Positions 63,010 to 64,000 of a stretch of 64,000 bases of DNA are shown piece after piece. The stretch lies in NCBI GenBank assembly GCA_020650975.1, contig JAIPMN010000207.1:1-64000 (forward strand). Direction: 5' to 3'. The position numbers and the translations under genes were made by a program. How positions within the stretch are numbered: the first letter of the stretch is position 1; every line of letters begins with the position of its first letter. Under the pieces are notes generated by a model. It worked only from the letters and a program-made list of their open reading frames with translations. It was not told the origin of the DNA and made no database searches. Origin of the DNA: Apostichopus californicus. Its lineage: Eukaryota; Echinodermata; Holothuroidea; Aspidochirotida; Stichopodidae.

Positions 63010-64000
63010 GTGAGTCATACTGTAGTTCTCTTCCTGGTTTATACCTTCTCTTTTCCTTTTTTCTTCTATTCCTCCTGGTGGTCCATGTGTCATGCCAAGG
63101 AGACAAAAGATGGATCATATCATGAAGTCTGCTAACATGTAGTGAGCCTGCTGTCCGATTGTTACTTCTCATCATTTCAGTCAATTAACCCACGGCATCT
63201 CATCTATTGGTTCCATAACATCCATCTTCTCTGACTATCACTTTTACTCTTTTTTTTTCTTTTTTTTGTCTTCATCAACAGTTAATCATTTTCGTTCTCT
63301 TAGAACATAATCATCAGATTACAGTCTGCCCAAATTTTCCTATCAAAATATTGTTATCAACAATGTTTCAAAATCATCAATTGCAAGGACTAATAATTTA
63401 GTGAAGCATGCAAGGATCACATTGCATATCTTTCGTTCATGCAGGAGTGATACCAGTGCTATAATAAAAAAAAACCTGTTTGCATTGAACTTTATCAATT
63501 CCCTGGTTTGATGATGGAAATGCCATTTTAACTATAATACCTCTTGCAATATTGAAAGAATAGAGTTATTAAGGGTACATGTCCATGGAAAGCTGTCATG
63601 AGATTCCCTATTTGGATACGCTGTTAATCTCGCATTCCACTCATTCTCTCATACCCCTCACATCCAATTTCATAGCGAGATGTTTCATAAATGCTTCCGA
63701 GTCATGAAAAGTTTGATGTCAAAGACAATTTCAATATTTTTCAAAGATGTTGCGTGAACTTCCCTCCATACTACATCTGTCTGGGTCCATTTCCGGACCC
63801 CCCCCCTCCAATCTTGCCAACATTAACCATTCATTTTTCACATTTACACATCTCATTCTGCTACTGAAACAATCATTTTCCAGGTGCTCTGTCCTCAACT
63901 TTTCTTCGCTCAGGTTTTTATGTTTTCATCATCTCCTCAAAATGTTCTTTATTTTCTCTCGCACATTTCTTCATCAATTTCTCTCTCCATGAATCGCTTC
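63010..64000 (+). other. PDE gene intron, 5' part
   Basis: Begins with the donor GTGAGT. About 990 bp of T/C-rich DNA, including a nine-C run at 63798-63806. The next GAF-B exon is not recognisable before the window ends. Confidence 0.75.

Noticed and set aside
1-64000. CRISPR arrays, operons, ribosomal RNA genes and other prokaryotic features
   Set aside because: The tandem arrays have no spacers. The DNA is clearly animal intron with spliced exons.

Overview
This is about 64 kb of AT-rich animal genomic DNA, probably from a marine invertebrate. An echinoderm or other non-vertebrate deuterostome is my guess, from the CR1/L2-like LINE tails, the hAT-type miniature element, the many short dispersed repeats and the homology of the one gene. 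The species cannot be fixed from this sequence alone. There is no prokaryotic gene organisation; almost every open frame is a chance frame in intron.

The only gene I can support is the interior of one very large plus-strand gene for a GAF-domain cyclic-nucleotide phosphodiesterase of the PDE5/6/11 group, most like PDE11. Three coding exons are visible at 11565-11723, 49502-49591 and 62869-63009. They have clean AG/GT borders, all are phase 0 on both sides, and they join without a gap into 130 residues. These cover the second half of GAF-A (with a complete NKxnFx3DE motif), the linker, and the start of GAF-B. The N-terminus lies upstream; the rest of GAF-B and the HD-type catalytic domain lie downstream. 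The coding total is 390 bp, about 0.6% of the window; the two complete introns are about 37.8 kb and 13.3 kb.

Layout: 1-538 is a 167-bp tandem satellite that runs in from the left. 1615-2002 is a LINE 3' tail. 3343-3710 is a complete-looking hAT MITE with a perfect 8-bp target duplication. 4920-5475 is a second miniature element, with a diverged sister at 18872-19317. Around 13.6-13.8 kb a 10-N gap sits between two nearly identical 87/88-bp flanks, probably an unmerged contig overlap. 15.0-16.0 kb is a decayed periodic repeat. 36264-36866 is a five-copy 116-bp array. 49904-50075 is a 43-bp minisatellite just downstream of exon 2, followed by G-rich and C-rich tracts. About a dozen diverged copies of one short dispersed repeat family (called family 1 here), with an ACCTGTCTCC box and an ACTGGTAACC box, are scattered in both orientations. 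The remaining intron DNA shows nothing I recognise.

I found no sign of an undescribed gene system. The most novel material is the repeats: family 1 with its poly-C expansions, the GGAGACA-ended miniature family, and the periodic 15-16 kb region.
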